DNA of 64,000 bases from Roseateles koreensis (GTDB lineage Bacteria > Pseudomonadota > Gammaproteobacteria > Burkholderiales > Burkholderiaceae_C): positions 124,001 through 188,000 of the forward strand of contig NZ_JAQQXS010000009.1 in the NCBI RefSeq assembly GCF_028595305.1, read 5' to 3'. Under the pieces are notes generated by a model. The model saw nothing but the letters and a program-made list of their open reading frames with translations, searched no databases and was not told the DNA's origin. A program made the position numbers and the translations under genes. This document shows positions 9,428-18,928 of the stretch, in pieces. Each line of letters begins with the position of its first letter. Position 1 is the stretch's first letter.

Positions 9428-9452
9428 TTGGAGGCCGGGTGCCGGCCTCCAA
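9428..9452. terminator. Perfect 11-bp hairpin between convergent tatC and htrA
   Basis: TTGGAGGCCGG and CCGGCCTCCAA form a perfect stem with the 3-base loop GTG, just after the tatC stop and 16 bases from the end of the convergent protease gene. No T-run follows on either strand, so termination is inferred from position and stem strength only. Confidence 0.5.
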
Positions 9453-9467
9453 TTGGTGCGCTGAATC

Positions 9468-10658
9468 TCAGGGTTTGGGCACGGGCCGCTGTGCCACGGT
9501 AACGTCAAGTTCCAGCGATTGTTTGCCACGCAGCACCGACACCTTGGTCGCCGTTTGAGGCGGCACGGCCGAAACCGCCAGCAGCAGCTGCGCAGGCGTA
9601 TGAACTGCTTTGGGTCCGATCTGCGTGATCACATCGCCGGGTTTGATGCCCGCCTTGGCGGCCGGTGCATTGGCCAGCACGCCGCTGATCAGCACACCTT
9701 CGCGCACCGAAAGCTTGAAGGCGTCGATGAATTCCGGCGTCAACTCGCGCGTTTGCACGCCAATCCAGCCGCGTGCCACGCGGCCGTCGCGGATCAGGCT
9801 TTCCATCACCTGGCTTGCCGTGCTGATCGGGATCGCAAAGCCGATCCCCAGGCTCCCACCGCTGCGCGAATAGATGGCGGTGTTGATGCCCACCAGATTG
9901 CCATCGGTGTCCACCAGCGCGCCGCCGGAGTTGCCGGGATTGATGGCCGCGTCCGTTTGAATGAAATTCTCGAAGGTGTTGATGCCGAGTTGGTCGCGGC
10001 CCAAGGCGCTGACGATGCCCGAGGTGACTGTTTGCCCGACATTGAAGGGGTTGCCGATGGCCAGCACCACGTCGCCCACTTGCAGGCCCTCGATGTGGCC
10101 GAGCTGAATCACGGGCAAGCGGTCGAGCTCAATTTTCAAAACGGCGATGTCGGTTTCGGGGTCGGTGCCGACCAAGGTGGCTTTGGTTTGCCGGCCATCG
10201 CTGAGCAAGACTTCGATGTCAGCCGCCCCCTCGACGACATGGTTGTTAGTGAGCAGATAGCCTTGGCTCGACACAATGACGCCTGAGCCGAGTCCGGTTT
10301 GAGAAGGCTCTTGCGTCGCATTGTTGCTGCGATCAGGCAGGCCGAAGTGATAGCGCCGCGCGCGGGCTTCGAGCTCCGCATTGCGGGCGGGCGCTTTGCT
10401 GGCCATCACGCTGACCACGGCGGGTGCTGCGCGTCGGGCGGCCCGGCTGTAGCCCGTATGGGTTGGATGGGCTGCACGTTCTGCTGCATCCAGGCCAGAC
10501 AACGGCGCACTGGGTGGCGCGCCCAGAACCACCGTGGCCGGCGCCGTTGGGCGCGGTCTGGCCAGCCAATTCGGTTTGAGGGTGTTCAGCACGAACACGA
10601 TGGCCAGGGTCACAGTGGTAGCCTGAGCGAAAATCAACCAAAGTCTGCGCACACCCAT
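9468..10658 (-). CDS. Membrane-anchored HtrA-family serine protease (DegS/DegQ-like)
   Basis: A 396-residue S1C protease. A single N-terminal hydrophobic segment (about 5-25) anchors it in the inner membrane, facing the periplasm. The catalytic triad is intact: H140 in TNNHVVEG, D170 in DPETDIAVLK and S244 in PGNSGGALVD. One PDZ domain follows (about 290-385). Trypsin-like domain plus a single PDZ and membrane anchor is the DegS layout; family members degrade or sense misfolded envelope proteins. It is convergent with tatC and divergent from the NIF3-like gene. Confidence 0.9.
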   Translation of the reverse strand: MGVRRLWLIFAQATTVTLAIVFVLNTLKPNWLARPRPTAPATVVLGAPPSAPLSGLDAAERAAHPTHTGYSRAARRAAPAVVSVMASKAPARNAELEARARRYHFGLPDRSNNATQEPSQTGLGSGVIVSSQGYLLTNNHVVEGAADIEVLLSDGRQTKATLVGTDPETDIAVLKIELDRLPVIQLGHIEGLQVGDVVLAIGNPFNVGQTVTSGIVSALGRDQLGINTFENFIQTDAAINPGNSGGALVDTDGNLVGINTAIYSRSGGSLGIGFAIPISTASQVMESLIRDGRVARGWIGVQTRELTPEFIDAFKLSVREGVLISGVLANAPAAKAGIKPGDVITQIGPKAVHTPAQLLLAVSAVPPQTATKVSVLRGKQSLELDVTVAQRPVPKP

Positions 10659-10734
10659 CCCTTTTTCAATTCGATATCAATGCTGGCATTGCCAGGCAAT
10701 GCAGCGTGTTGAATCGGCCCAAGCATCCCCACAC

Positions 10735-11493
10735 ATGATTCATAGAAATGTTGTTGAACGCCACTTGGCCCGTTTGCTGGAGACCGCCCGTTTCAAGGAT
10801 TATGGGCCGAATGGCCTGCAGGTTGAGGGACGGGAAGGGATTGGCCATCTGGTCTGTGGCGTGACAGCCAGCCTGGCCTTCATTGACGCTGCGATTGCGG
10901 CCAAGGCCGACGCGGTGCTGGTTCACCATGGTTTGTTCTGGCGCGGTCAGGAGGGACGTGTCACGGGCTGGCTGAAGCGGCGATTGGCGCGCTTGCTGGC
11001 GCACGATATCAATGTGCTGGCCTATCACCTGCCTCTGGATGCGCATCCCGAGTTGGGCAACAACGCGCAGTTGGGGCGCTTGATGGGGTGGCAGACTGAT
11101 GCGCGGTTTGGCGAGCAGGCGTTGGGTTCGGTGGGCGCGTTGACTGCTGACAGCAGTTGTTTGAGTTTGGATGCGCTGGCCCAGCAACTCGGCCACACGC
11201 TGGGGCGTGAGCCGGTGCTGGCACGGGGTGACGGGCGTGATTTGCGGCGGGTGGCTTGGTGCACCGGTGGGGCGCAAAGCTATTTTGAGGAGGCCATCGC
11301 GGCGGGTGCCGATGTGTTCGTGACCGGGGAAATTTCCGAGGCGCAGGCCCATTACGCAGCGGAGTCGGGGGTGGCGTACATCGCCGCCGGCCATCACGCG
11401 ACGGAGCGTTATGGCGTGCAGGCGTTGGCGCAGCATCTGGCGGAGGAATTTGGCATCACCCAGCAGTTCATTGACATCCCCAATCCCGCATGA
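10735..11493 (+). CDS. NIF3-like dinuclear metal-centre protein (YbgI family)
   Basis: A 252-residue NIF3/YbgI protein. Metal-site motifs of the family are visible: KDYGPNGLQVEG near the start, VLVHHGLFW, LPLDAHPELGNNAQLG, and towards the end DVFVTGEISEAQAHYA and AAGHHATERYGVQAL. Members form hexamers with a two-metal centre; a GTP cyclohydrolase-like activity has been proposed but the role is unsettled. The ATG at 10735 is chosen because the family pattern begins there; an in-frame start at 10699 would add 12 nonconserved residues. Its stop overlaps the pdxA start. Confidence 0.88.
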   Translation: MIHRNVVERHLARLLETARFKDYGPNGLQVEGREGIGHLVCGVTASLAFIDAAIAAKADAVLVHHGLFWRGQEGRVTGWLKRRLARLLAHDINVLAYHLPLDAHPELGNNAQLGRLMGWQTDARFGEQALGSVGALTADSSCLSLDALAQQLGHTLGREPVLARGDGRDLRRVAWCTGGAQSYFEEAIAAGADVFVTGEISEAQAHYAAESGVAYIAAGHHATERYGVQALAQHLAEEFGITQQFIDIPNPA

Positions 11494-12512
11494 ATCCGAC
11501 ACCCATGACCCTGTTGATCACCCAGGGCGACCCCTGTGGCATCGGTCCTGAAATCATCGCCAAAACATTTGCGGCAGGCGCTGCGCCTGACTGCTGCGTG
11601 GCGGGTGACGTGGGCGTTATGCGCCGCGCCATTCGGCAGTGTGGACTGACCTTGCCGGTGGTTCAGGTGGGCGTCGTGTCTGAATTGGTGCCGCCAAATT
11701 GTTTGCCGGTTTGGCAAGTGCCGGGTTTGGGGGAAGAGCTGGCAGCCCTGCCCATGGGTACCATCGACGCATGCGCCGGTGCGGCGGCTGCACGTTGTAT
11801 CGAGGCCGCGGTGGCCCAGGTGCTGCAGGGCCACGCGGCCGGCGTGGTCACAGCCCCGATCCACAAAGAGGCGCTGCATGCAGCGGGTGTGCCTTTTCCG
11901 GGGCATACCGAGATGCTGCAGTTTTTGGCGGCACAGGGGGGCGCGATGCCTCCGGTGCGCATGATGTTGGCCAATGACGAATTGCGCACGGTGCTGGTCA
12001 CCATTCATTGTTCCTTGCGCACCGCCATTGACCAGATCAGCTGTGAATCGGTCTTGCAGACCTTGCGTATCAGCCATCAGGCACTGCGCCGGTTCGGGCT
12101 TGCGCAGCCGCGTATTGCCGTGGCGGGCTTGAATCCACATGCGGGGGAGGGCGGTTTGTTTGGGGATGAAGAGGTACTGCACATCGCGCCGGCGATTCGC
12201 CTGGCGCAGGCGGAGGGCATCCACGCGAGCGGCCCGTTTGCGCCTGACACTGTGTTCATGCGGGCGCGCCACACGGCCACCCATCCCGGTGAGTTCGATG
12301 TGGTGGTGGCCATGACGCATGACCATGGGCTGATCCCAGTCAAGTATCTGGGAGTTGAACAAGGCGTCAACGTGACGCTGGGTTTGCCCTTTGTGCGCAC
12401 CAGCCCCGACCATGGCACTGCGTTTGATATCGCCGGCCAGGGCGAGGCAGACCCGGCCAGCCTGCAGGCTGCGATTCGCATGGCGCGGCGGTTGTCGAGC
12501 CCTGGACCCTAG
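11490..12512 (+). CDS. pdxA: 4-hydroxythreonine-4-phosphate dehydrogenase PdxA
   Basis: A 340-residue metal-dependent dehydrogenase of pyridoxal 5'-phosphate synthesis; it oxidises and decarboxylates 4-hydroxythreonine phosphate for condensation by PdxJ. Signature motifs are TQGDPCGIGPEI at the start, VVTAPIHKEALHAAGVPFPGHTE (substrate and metal His), the second-His region VLVTIHCSL, GLNPHAGEGGLFGDEE and MTHDHGLIPVKYLG with the third metal His. It overlaps the NIF3-like gene by 4 bases. Full family length. Confidence 0.94.
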   Translation: MNPTPMTLLITQGDPCGIGPEIIAKTFAAGAAPDCCVAGDVGVMRRAIRQCGLTLPVVQVGVVSELVPPNCLPVWQVPGLGEELAALPMGTIDACAGAAAARCIEAAVAQVLQGHAAGVVTAPIHKEALHAAGVPFPGHTEMLQFLAAQGGAMPPVRMMLANDELRTVLVTIHCSLRTAIDQISCESVLQTLRISHQALRRFGLAQPRIAVAGLNPHAGEGGLFGDEEVLHIAPAIRLAQAEGIHASGPFAPDTVFMRARHTATHPGEFDVVVAMTHDHGLIPVKYLGVEQGVNVTLGLPFVRTSPDHGTAFDIAGQGEADPASLQAAIRMARRLSSPGP

Positions 12513-12513
12513 C

Positions 12514-15006
12514 TCAGGGGCGCAAGGGCCCCTTCATCGCCGCTTCGCTTTTTTTGCTGCTGATTTCAGCCAACTGCTTGCGAGTGCGGGCCATCGCGCG
12601 TTCGAGCAGGTAGGCATTTTCAAAGGCGCGCAGGCGTTTTGCTTCGCACAGGCGTTTTAGCATGCGGGCGGTCATTGTGACCGTTTCCTGGTGCTTGGCG
12701 CCGTGGGTGAAGATGAAAAAGCTGCGGCCTTCACTGATGTGAGCCAAGCGCACTTTTTGCCAGCGCTCGCCGCTGCGCATCTGGTAAGAAAAACCCACGT
12801 GCAGGTTGTCGACCAGCAATTCGCCTTCGCTCGGCTCCGGTGCTTCAGCGGCGGCGGGCAGCCCGTCGATGCTGATGTCCACGGCTTGCAGCGCGGGTTC
12901 GGCGCTTAGATCGATGTCCAGCTCACCGTTCCAATCCACTTGTGCTTCGGTCATCAGACCCAAGCCCTGCACCTCACTGGCACTGAGGCCTTGTGCCGGG
13001 TCGACATCCGGTGACAGGCTGGACGTGGCGAGGTTCGCCACGTCTTGTTCAGTGGGCAAGGGCGCGCCGAAAACCTGGGCCAATTGCTTGTTGAGCAGAT
13101 TGGTTTCCAGAGGTGTTGGGGTGTGGCCCTTGAGTGATTCAGCGTGAGCCGGAAGCAGGGCTGCAAAGAACTCTTTTCGAGCCACCTCGGGCCAGGCGAT
13201 CAGGTCCAGGCCTTCACCCAATGTGGCCATGAGTGACGGCAATTGCGCCAAAAACACTTGACGTTCAGCCGTCCGTCCCTTGGGTTGGACGCTGATGATG
13301 AGCGCTTGCCCCAGCTTTTGAAAGCGTTGGACTCGCTCCGGTGCCCCATGGGGGTCGCGGGCCGCCCGCATGATGGCCTGGCTCCATGTGCTGGCCAGAA
13401 ATTCGCGCAAAAACTCCGGCGTGGGAACGGGCTGCAGCGTTGTGGCCAACTGGCGGGCGTAGCTTTGCTGCAGACGCAGATCAACCTCTTGGCGTGCCAG
13501 CATCTCTGGCAGGGCGCCCTGGGTTTGCAATTCTTCGTGGATTTGGCGGACGATGAACTGTTCGAGCGCGGCCAACTTGCCCTCGAAGACATCCATGCGT
13601 TCGAAGTCACCATTGACCAACTCTTCGACCAGGGCCCGCACGTGGCCTAGAAAGGATCGTCCGGGCTCGACACTGAAGTCGTCATAGGCGCAGGCGAGCG
13701 AGGCCATGCGGTTGACGAACAAGCGCACCGGATGGCGACGCTGCGAGAAAAATGTGGGGTCGCCCAAGGCGGCTCGCAGCACTGGCAGCTGCAGTCGTGC
13801 CAGCAGGCGGGCCATCTGCGGTGGCACTTTGGGGTCGGACAGCACCTGATCGAACAGACTGGCGACCACGTCAATCACCATGTGGTCCAGGCGCCCGGTT
13901 GCCGCCTGGCGCAATTCGTCGCGGTGCTGGTGAATCAGATTGGCGGGCAGATGTCCAGCCTGGCTGGGCGAGAGAAATTCATCATGCCAATCCCGGCTGC
14001 CTGTTCCTGCATGGGGGCCATACGTCGAACCGGGGCCGAGCTCCCCCCAAGCACTGGAGCCAGCGCCTGTGCTGGGGTTGTTGCTGCCTGAGTTCAGCGG
14101 GCTGGCCGCCTGAGCCAGACGGCGCAGCAGGTCCATGAGTTGCGGGTCGACTGCCCCGAGTCCGCCGACTGGGCCGGACGGATGTGCGGCTGGAGAAAAG
14201 CTGTACGCGCCGCCGCTGCCGAGGCCGCCAGTGCCAGATGGCACGCCTGCATTCAGCGCCGATGTGCCGGAAGGGCCGGCATTGCCGCCGCTGCGTGAAT
14301 CTCGCCCCAATTCGCGCCCTAAGTCAGCACCGCTGACCGAGTTGAGAGCTTGTGCCCGGCTGTTGGCGGCAGCGCCTGAGGCGGAGTCGACAGGGCGAAC
14401 TCGCAAATCCTGGGGCCGCAGGCCGCGGCTGCGAAACAGGCCCGCAATGTCGGCATAGCAGGCGCGCATCTCCTGCGCCATGGCGCGGGTTAATTCATCC
14501 ACCAGGATTTGGCGGCTTTGCGCATCGTCAGTGAGTTGGTGCACGGCGCTCAGCAGGGCCTGGCCAATCGCTTCGGGGCGAAGCGGGTGACGCTCTCCCA
14601 ACTGCAGGCCGGCCACGTAGGATTCAACCTCACGCAATTCCCATTCGCTTTGATGGCCAATGGCCAAGCCGATTCGGTCGGCCGCTACCAGCGCATCGAC
14701 CTGCTCGTCGTCCATCAGGGACAGTTCGGTCCAATTGTTTTGGACTGGGGCGCCCTTGCCCCCTGCTTTTTCCGGCCCGATCTGCTCCCGCAGGCTCTGC
14801 GCGAAACCGTGTGCAAATTGACCTTGCTGTTTGCGAAACAGGAGTTGGGCTGCCAGCAGCGCGTCCCGGCGTTTGATCATCCCGGCGGACAGGGCGGAAA
14901 GCCCCAGGCCCTCGGCACAGCGCTCGGCAGCCTGTTCGGCGGCCGTGCGAACTCGCTGGAGGGCGGTTTCCAGATGCGGGTTGAGGCGAGCGTCGGTCGA
15001 AATCAT
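12514..15006 (-). CDS. DUF1631 family protein
   Basis: A large soluble protein of 830 residues matching the DUF1631 family, typical of beta- and gammaproteobacteria and of unknown function. The N-terminal third holds the WTELSLMDDEQVDALVAADR and AIGQALLSAVHQL motifs. A low-complexity Ser/Gly/Ala linker lies at about 215-330. The helical C-terminal two thirds include DVVASLFDQVLSDPKVP, LFVNRMASLA and a final PilZ-like stretch (VGFSYQMRSGERWQKVRLAHIS). The stop lies 1 base past the convergent pdxA stop. No signal peptide or membrane segment is visible. Confidence 0.8.
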   Translation of the reverse strand: MISTDARLNPHLETALQRVRTAAEQAAERCAEGLGLSALSAGMIKRRDALLAAQLLFRKQQGQFAHGFAQSLREQIGPEKAGGKGAPVQNNWTELSLMDDEQVDALVAADRIGLAIGHQSEWELREVESYVAGLQLGERHPLRPEAIGQALLSAVHQLTDDAQSRQILVDELTRAMAQEMRACYADIAGLFRSRGLRPQDLRVRPVDSASGAAANSRAQALNSVSGADLGRELGRDSRSGGNAGPSGTSALNAGVPSGTGGLGSGGAYSFSPAAHPSGPVGGLGAVDPQLMDLLRRLAQAASPLNSGSNNPSTGAGSSAWGELGPGSTYGPHAGTGSRDWHDEFLSPSQAGHLPANLIHQHRDELRQAATGRLDHMVIDVVASLFDQVLSDPKVPPQMARLLARLQLPVLRAALGDPTFFSQRRHPVRLFVNRMASLACAYDDFSVEPGRSFLGHVRALVEELVNGDFERMDVFEGKLAALEQFIVRQIHEELQTQGALPEMLARQEVDLRLQQSYARQLATTLQPVPTPEFLREFLASTWSQAIMRAARDPHGAPERVQRFQKLGQALIISVQPKGRTAERQVFLAQLPSLMATLGEGLDLIAWPEVARKEFFAALLPAHAESLKGHTPTPLETNLLNKQLAQVFGAPLPTEQDVANLATSSLSPDVDPAQGLSASEVQGLGLMTEAQVDWNGELDIDLSAEPALQAVDISIDGLPAAAEAPEPSEGELLVDNLHVGFSYQMRSGERWQKVRLAHISEGRSFFIFTHGAKHQETVTMTARMLKRLCEAKRLRAFENAYLLERAMARTRKQLAEISSKKSEAAMKGPLRP

Positions 15007-15234
15007 GGGCGGGCAACATTGACTGTAGCGTTATCACTACAAGTCATCGCCGCAAGTATCGCCTTGATTCTCCATGACCGTGGGTGACGCAATACCTCAA
15101 AAGGGCTTGAGGTGCCAAAAGCTGACGCCTTGGCGCGGAGAATTCTGAACCCCGGCCCGCTCAATGGTGGACCAGGGTATTTTTCACACGGACTGCCTGC
15201 ATTGATTTGATCAATGAGGCCGTAGCTGAGCACT

Positions 15235-15675
15235 TTAGCGCTTCAGCGAGTCGCGAATTTCGCGCAGGAGCAGCACATCTTCCGGCGTGATTGGGGCTTC
15301 AACCGGTGCGGGTGCAGGCACTTCGGCGCGCTTGAGTCGGTTGATCTGGCGGATCATCAAGAAAATAATGAAGGCCAGGATGAGGAAGTTCAGCAGCACG
15401 GTCAGGAAGGTGCCGTAAGCGAACAAGGGAACGCCTGCCTTGACCAGGGCGTCATAAGTCATGGGGCCCTTGTAGTCTGCGGGCGGGTTAGACAATAGGA
15501 TGAAGTAGTTCGAAAAGTCCAGGCCGCCAACGACTTTGCCGATCAGCGGCATGATCAGATCCTTGACCACGGAGTCAACAATCTTGCCAAAGGCACCGCC
15601 AATGATCACGCCCACGGCGAGATCCACCACATTGCCTTTGACGGCGAATTCTTTGAACTCCGAGAAAAAACTCAT
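15235..15675 (-). CDS. mscL: Large-conductance mechanosensitive channel MscL
   Basis: A 146-residue channel protein with the MscL signature: [33 protein letters not shown] forming the N-terminal helix and first transmembrane (pore) helix, a periplasmic loop, a second transmembrane helix ([21 protein letters not shown]) and a C-terminal helical bundle. It opens under membrane tension to release solutes during osmotic downshift. It is transcribed away from the petABC operon. Confidence 0.96.
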   Translation of the reverse strand: MSFFSEFKEFAVKGNVVDLAVGVIIGGAFGKIVDSVVKDLIMPLIGKVVGGLDFSNYFILLSNPPADYKGPMTYDALVKAGVPLFAYGTFLTVLLNFLILAFIIFLMIRQINRLKRAEVPAPAPVEAPITPEDVLLLREIRDSLKR

Positions 15676-15901
15676 TTTTGTTGCTCCGATGCCGGCGACA
15701 GGTCCGGATATTGACGAAAAGTAAGGAGGGCCAGCGTTTCCTCAAGGCATGATGTTGGCTGGGACGGACAACAATGTAGCGGTAAAAACGCTGATATTGT
15801 GGCGCGGAAGCCTGCCAATCTGCATCGCGTGGCTTGGGAGGCTTCACAGTCCGTTAGAATTCCGGGTTGCCCCCGATCAGAAGTCTCGTTTGAGGATCCT
15901 C

Positions 15902-16498
15902 ATGAGTGACCAGCAAGTGGACCACGGCAAGCGCACCTGGCTCATCGCCACGAGTTGCGCCGGTGCCGTTGGCGGTGTCGCCACCGCCGTGCCTTTCGTC
16001 AGTACTTTCGCCCCTTCGGAGCGCGCCAAAGCGGCCGGAGCCCCGGTGGAGGCTGATATCAGCGGCATCAAGCCGGGCGAAAAGTTGACCGTGGAATGGC
16101 GCGGCAAGCCAGTCTGGATCGTGCGTCGCACGCCGGAACAGCTTGCGGCTCTCTCCAAGTTCGACAATGAGCTGGCCGACCCCAACTCTCAACGTACCGC
16201 CTACCCGACGCCTGAGTACGCCCGCAATGCCGCGCGTTCCATCAAGCCCGAGTTCCTGGTGGTGGTGGGCATCTGTTCACATCTGGGTTGCTCGCCAAGC
16301 GACAAATTCCAGATGGGCGCGCAGCCTTCTCTGCCGGACGACTGGCATGGCGGCTTCCTCTGCCCGTGCCATGGCTCGACCTTTGACCTGGCCGGCCGCG
16401 TGTTCAAGAACAAGCCTGCGCCGGACAACCTTGAGGTGCCGCCGCACATGTATCTGTCCGACGCCAGGATCTTGATTGGCGAAGACAAGAAGGCTTGA
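15902..16498 (+). CDS. petA: Ubiquinol-cytochrome c reductase Rieske iron-sulfur subunit
   Basis: A 198-residue Rieske protein. The Tat-like N-terminal anchor (KRTWLIATSCAGAVGGV) precedes the cluster-binding domain. The [2Fe-2S] ligands are in CSHLGC (C125, H127) and CPCHGS (C154, H157), with C130 and C156 forming the usual disulfide. It passes electrons from ubiquinol to cytochrome c1 in the bc1 complex. ATG 15902 begins the family-conserved N-terminus; the frame runs open to 15749, but that extension is noncoding in character. First gene of petABC. Confidence 0.95.
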   Translation: MSDQQVDHGKRTWLIATSCAGAVGGVATAVPFVSTFAPSERAKAAGAPVEADISGIKPGEKLTVEWRGKPVWIVRRTPEQLAALSKFDNELADPNSQRTAYPTPEYARNAARSIKPEFLVVVGICSHLGCSPSDKFQMGAQPSLPDDWHGGFLCPCHGSTFDLAGRVFKNKPAPDNLEVPPHMYLSDARILIGEDKKA

Positions 16499-16560
16499 TG
16501 CCCAAGTGGCCGGCTAACCGCCGACCACGGGCCGAAACAGGTTAAAGGACAGAGGTCAAT

Positions 16561-17970
16561 ATGGCTGAATTCAAAGAAGCTCCCGCCGGCGCAAGCAAGG
16601 GCGAGCAGTTCATGACATGGGTCGACAATCGCTTCCCGGCGACCCAGCTCTTCAAAGAGCATATGTCGGAGTACTACGCTCCGAAGAATTTCAACTGGTG
16701 GTACATCTTCGGCTCGCTGGCCTTGGTCGTGCTGGTGATCCAGATCGTCACCGGCATTTTCCTGGTGATGCACTACAAGCCGGACGCTGCCCTGGCGTTT
16801 GCTTCGGTCGAGTACATCATGCGCGATGTGCCCTGGGGCTGGTTGATCCGCTACATGCACTCCACGGGCGCTTCGGCGTTCTTCGTGGTGGTGTACCTGC
16901 ACATGTTCCGAGGCCTGTTGTACGGTTCGTACCGCAAGCCGCGCGAGCTGGTATGGATTTTCGGCTGCGGCATTTTCCTGTGCTTGATGGCAGAGGCCTT
17001 CATGGGCTATTTGCTGCCTTGGGGCCAGATGTCCTACTGGGGCGCCCAGGTGATCGTGAACCTGTTCGCTGCCGTGCCTTTCGTCGGCCCCGATCTGGCT
17101 TTGCTGATCCGTGGCGACTATGTGGTGGGTGATGCCACGCTGAATCGCTTCTTCAGCTTCCACGTCATTGCCGTGCCGCTGGTGCTGCTGGGTCTGGTGG
17201 TGGCACACATCATTGCGCTGCACGAAGTGGGTTCCAACAACCCTGACGGCGTGGAAATCAAGGGCCCCAAGGCGCCCAAGGATGCCAACGGCCATCCACT
17301 GGACGGCGTGCCGTTCCATCCCTACTACTCGGTGCATGACATTTATGCGCTGTGCCTGTTCCTGATGGTCTTCACGGGCATCATTTTCTTCTCGCCGGAG
17401 CTGGGTGGTTACTTCCTGGAGTACAACAATTTCATCCCTGCTGACCCGCTGAAGACGCCCGCGCACATTGCCCCGGTGTGGTACTTCACGCCGTTCTATT
17501 CGATGCTGCGTGCCACCACCGACACCATGGTGAATGTGCTGGTGGGCATTGTCGGCTTGGGCGCCCTGCTGACCGTGTTGAAAGGCAGCTTCAACGGCAA
17601 GGCCAAGATTGCCGTGCTGGTGATTGCTGCGGTGGCTTGCTTCTTGCTCAAGACCTTCGACGCTAAGTTCTGGGGCGTGGTGGTGATGGGCGGCGCAGTG
17701 GTGATCTTGTTCTTCCTACCTTGGCTGGATCACAGCCCGGTGAAGTCGATTCGTTATCGTCCGGGCTGGCACTCCACCGTCTACGCTGTGTTCGTGGTGT
17801 TCTTCTTGGTTCTGGGTTATCTGGGCATCCAGCCCCCGACCGACCTGGGCACCCTGGTGGCGCAAATCGGCACGCTGTTCTATTTCGGCTTCTTCTTGTT
17901 GATGCCGTGGTGGAGCAAGCTGGGCACCTTCAAGCAAGTGCCTGACCGCGTGACCTTCCATGCCCATTGA
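16561..17970 (+). CDS. petB: Cytochrome b subunit of the bc1 complex
   Basis: A 469-residue integral membrane protein with eight predicted helices. Haem and quinone-site features are visible: the histidine pairs on helices B and D (RYMHSTGASAFFVVVYLHMFRG and FFSFHVIAVPLVLLGLVVAHIIALHE), the WGAQVI cd1 helix and the PDGV/PxW loop region. It catalyses the Q-cycle with PetA and PetC. It starts 62 bases after petA with a good AGGAC-type ribosome site and ends just before petC. Confidence 0.95.
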   Translation: MAEFKEAPAGASKGEQFMTWVDNRFPATQLFKEHMSEYYAPKNFNWWYIFGSLALVVLVIQIVTGIFLVMHYKPDAALAFASVEYIMRDVPWGWLIRYMHSTGASAFFVVVYLHMFRGLLYGSYRKPRELVWIFGCGIFLCLMAEAFMGYLLPWGQMSYWGAQVIVNLFAAVPFVGPDLALLIRGDYVVGDATLNRFFSFHVIAVPLVLLGLVVAHIIALHEVGSNNPDGVEIKGPKAPKDANGHPLDGVPFHPYYSVHDIYALCLFLMVFTGIIFFSPELGGYFLEYNNFIPADPLKTPAHIAPVWYFTPFYSMLRATTDTMVNVLVGIVGLGALLTVLKGSFNGKAKIAVLVIAAVACFLLKTFDAKFWGVVVMGGAVVILFFLPWLDHSPVKSIRYRPGWHSTVYAVFVVFFLVLGYLGIQPPTDLGTLVAQIGTLFYFGFFLLMPWWSKLGTFKQVPDRVTFHAH

Positions 17971-17995
17971 CCCGACAAGCAACGGAGTCCAAAGA

Positions 17996-18778
17996 ATGAA
18001 GAAACTCATCGCTACGCTGCTGACCTCGCTGCTCGTCAGCCTGGGTCTGCAGACCGGTGCGCAGGCCAACGCAGGCGGCATCGAGTGGGACAAGTTCCCC
18101 AAAGAAAAGATGCAAGACATGGCGGCCTTGCAGAACGGCGCCAAGCTGTTCGTCAACTACTGCCTGAACTGCCATTCGGCGGCTTACAACCGCTACAACC
18201 GCCTGCGCGACCTGGGTCTGACGGAAACCCAGATCAAGGACAATCTGATGTTCGCCGCCGACAAGGTGGGTGAGCAGATGAAGATCTCGATGGACCCCAA
18301 GCAGGCCAAGGATTGGTTCGGCGCGACGCCGCCTGACCTGACCGTGATCGCCCGCTCGCGTGCGGATGGGGCCAAGGGTTCGGGTGCAGACTATCTGTAC
18401 ACCTATATGCGCACCTTCTACCGTGACGACACCAAGGCCACGGGCTGGAACAACCGTGCATTCCCAAGTGTGGCTATGCCGCATGTGCTGTGGGAATTGC
18501 AAGGTCAGCGTACCGCCAAGTTCACGGAGAAGGAAGATCCCCATGAGCACGGCAAGACGGTGCACGAGTTTGCCGGCTACGAGCAAATCACTCCTGGCAA
18601 GTTGAGCGAGCAAGAGTACAACGGCGCTGTCGGCGACTTGGTGGCTTATCTGCAGTGGATGGGCGAGCCGGCACAAGCCCAGCGCTTCCGCCTGGGTGTG
18701 GGCGTGCTCTTGTTCTTGTCCGTGTTGACCTTGTTCGCCTGGCGCCTGAACGCTGCTTACTGGAAAGATGTGAAGTAA
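17996..18778 (+). CDS. petC: Cytochrome c1 subunit of the bc1 complex
   Basis: A 260-residue c-type cytochrome: signal peptide (about 1-25, ending AQANA), haem attachment site CLNCH at residues 56-60, an axial-Met region AMPHVLWELQG, and a C-terminal membrane anchor (about 230-250). It carries electrons from the Rieske protein to soluble cytochrome c. ATG 17996 is preceded by a GGAG site; an in-frame ATG at 17960 would overlap the petB stop. Last gene of the bc1 operon. Confidence 0.95.
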   Translation: MKKLIATLLTSLLVSLGLQTGAQANAGGIEWDKFPKEKMQDMAALQNGAKLFVNYCLNCHSAAYNRYNRLRDLGLTETQIKDNLMFAADKVGEQMKISMDPKQAKDWFGATPPDLTVIARSRADGAKGSGADYLYTYMRTFYRDDTKATGWNNRAFPSVAMPHVLWELQGQRTAKFTEKEDPHEHGKTVHEFAGYEQITPGKLSEQEYNGAVGDLVAYLQWMGEPAQAQRFRLGVGVLLFLSVLTLFAWRLNAAYWKDVK

Positions 18779-18928
18779 GCCAGACCTGAGTCCGACACCG
18801 GCTTGCCGGCTGGTGACGGACCGCATCGCGCAGTGGAACGCTTTTTGAGCGCCCACTGCGTTTGCCTTTTGTGCGGATCCAACAATCGGACCGCTTGTTT
18901 TCTACCTGATCCTCGGGAGCTTGCCGCC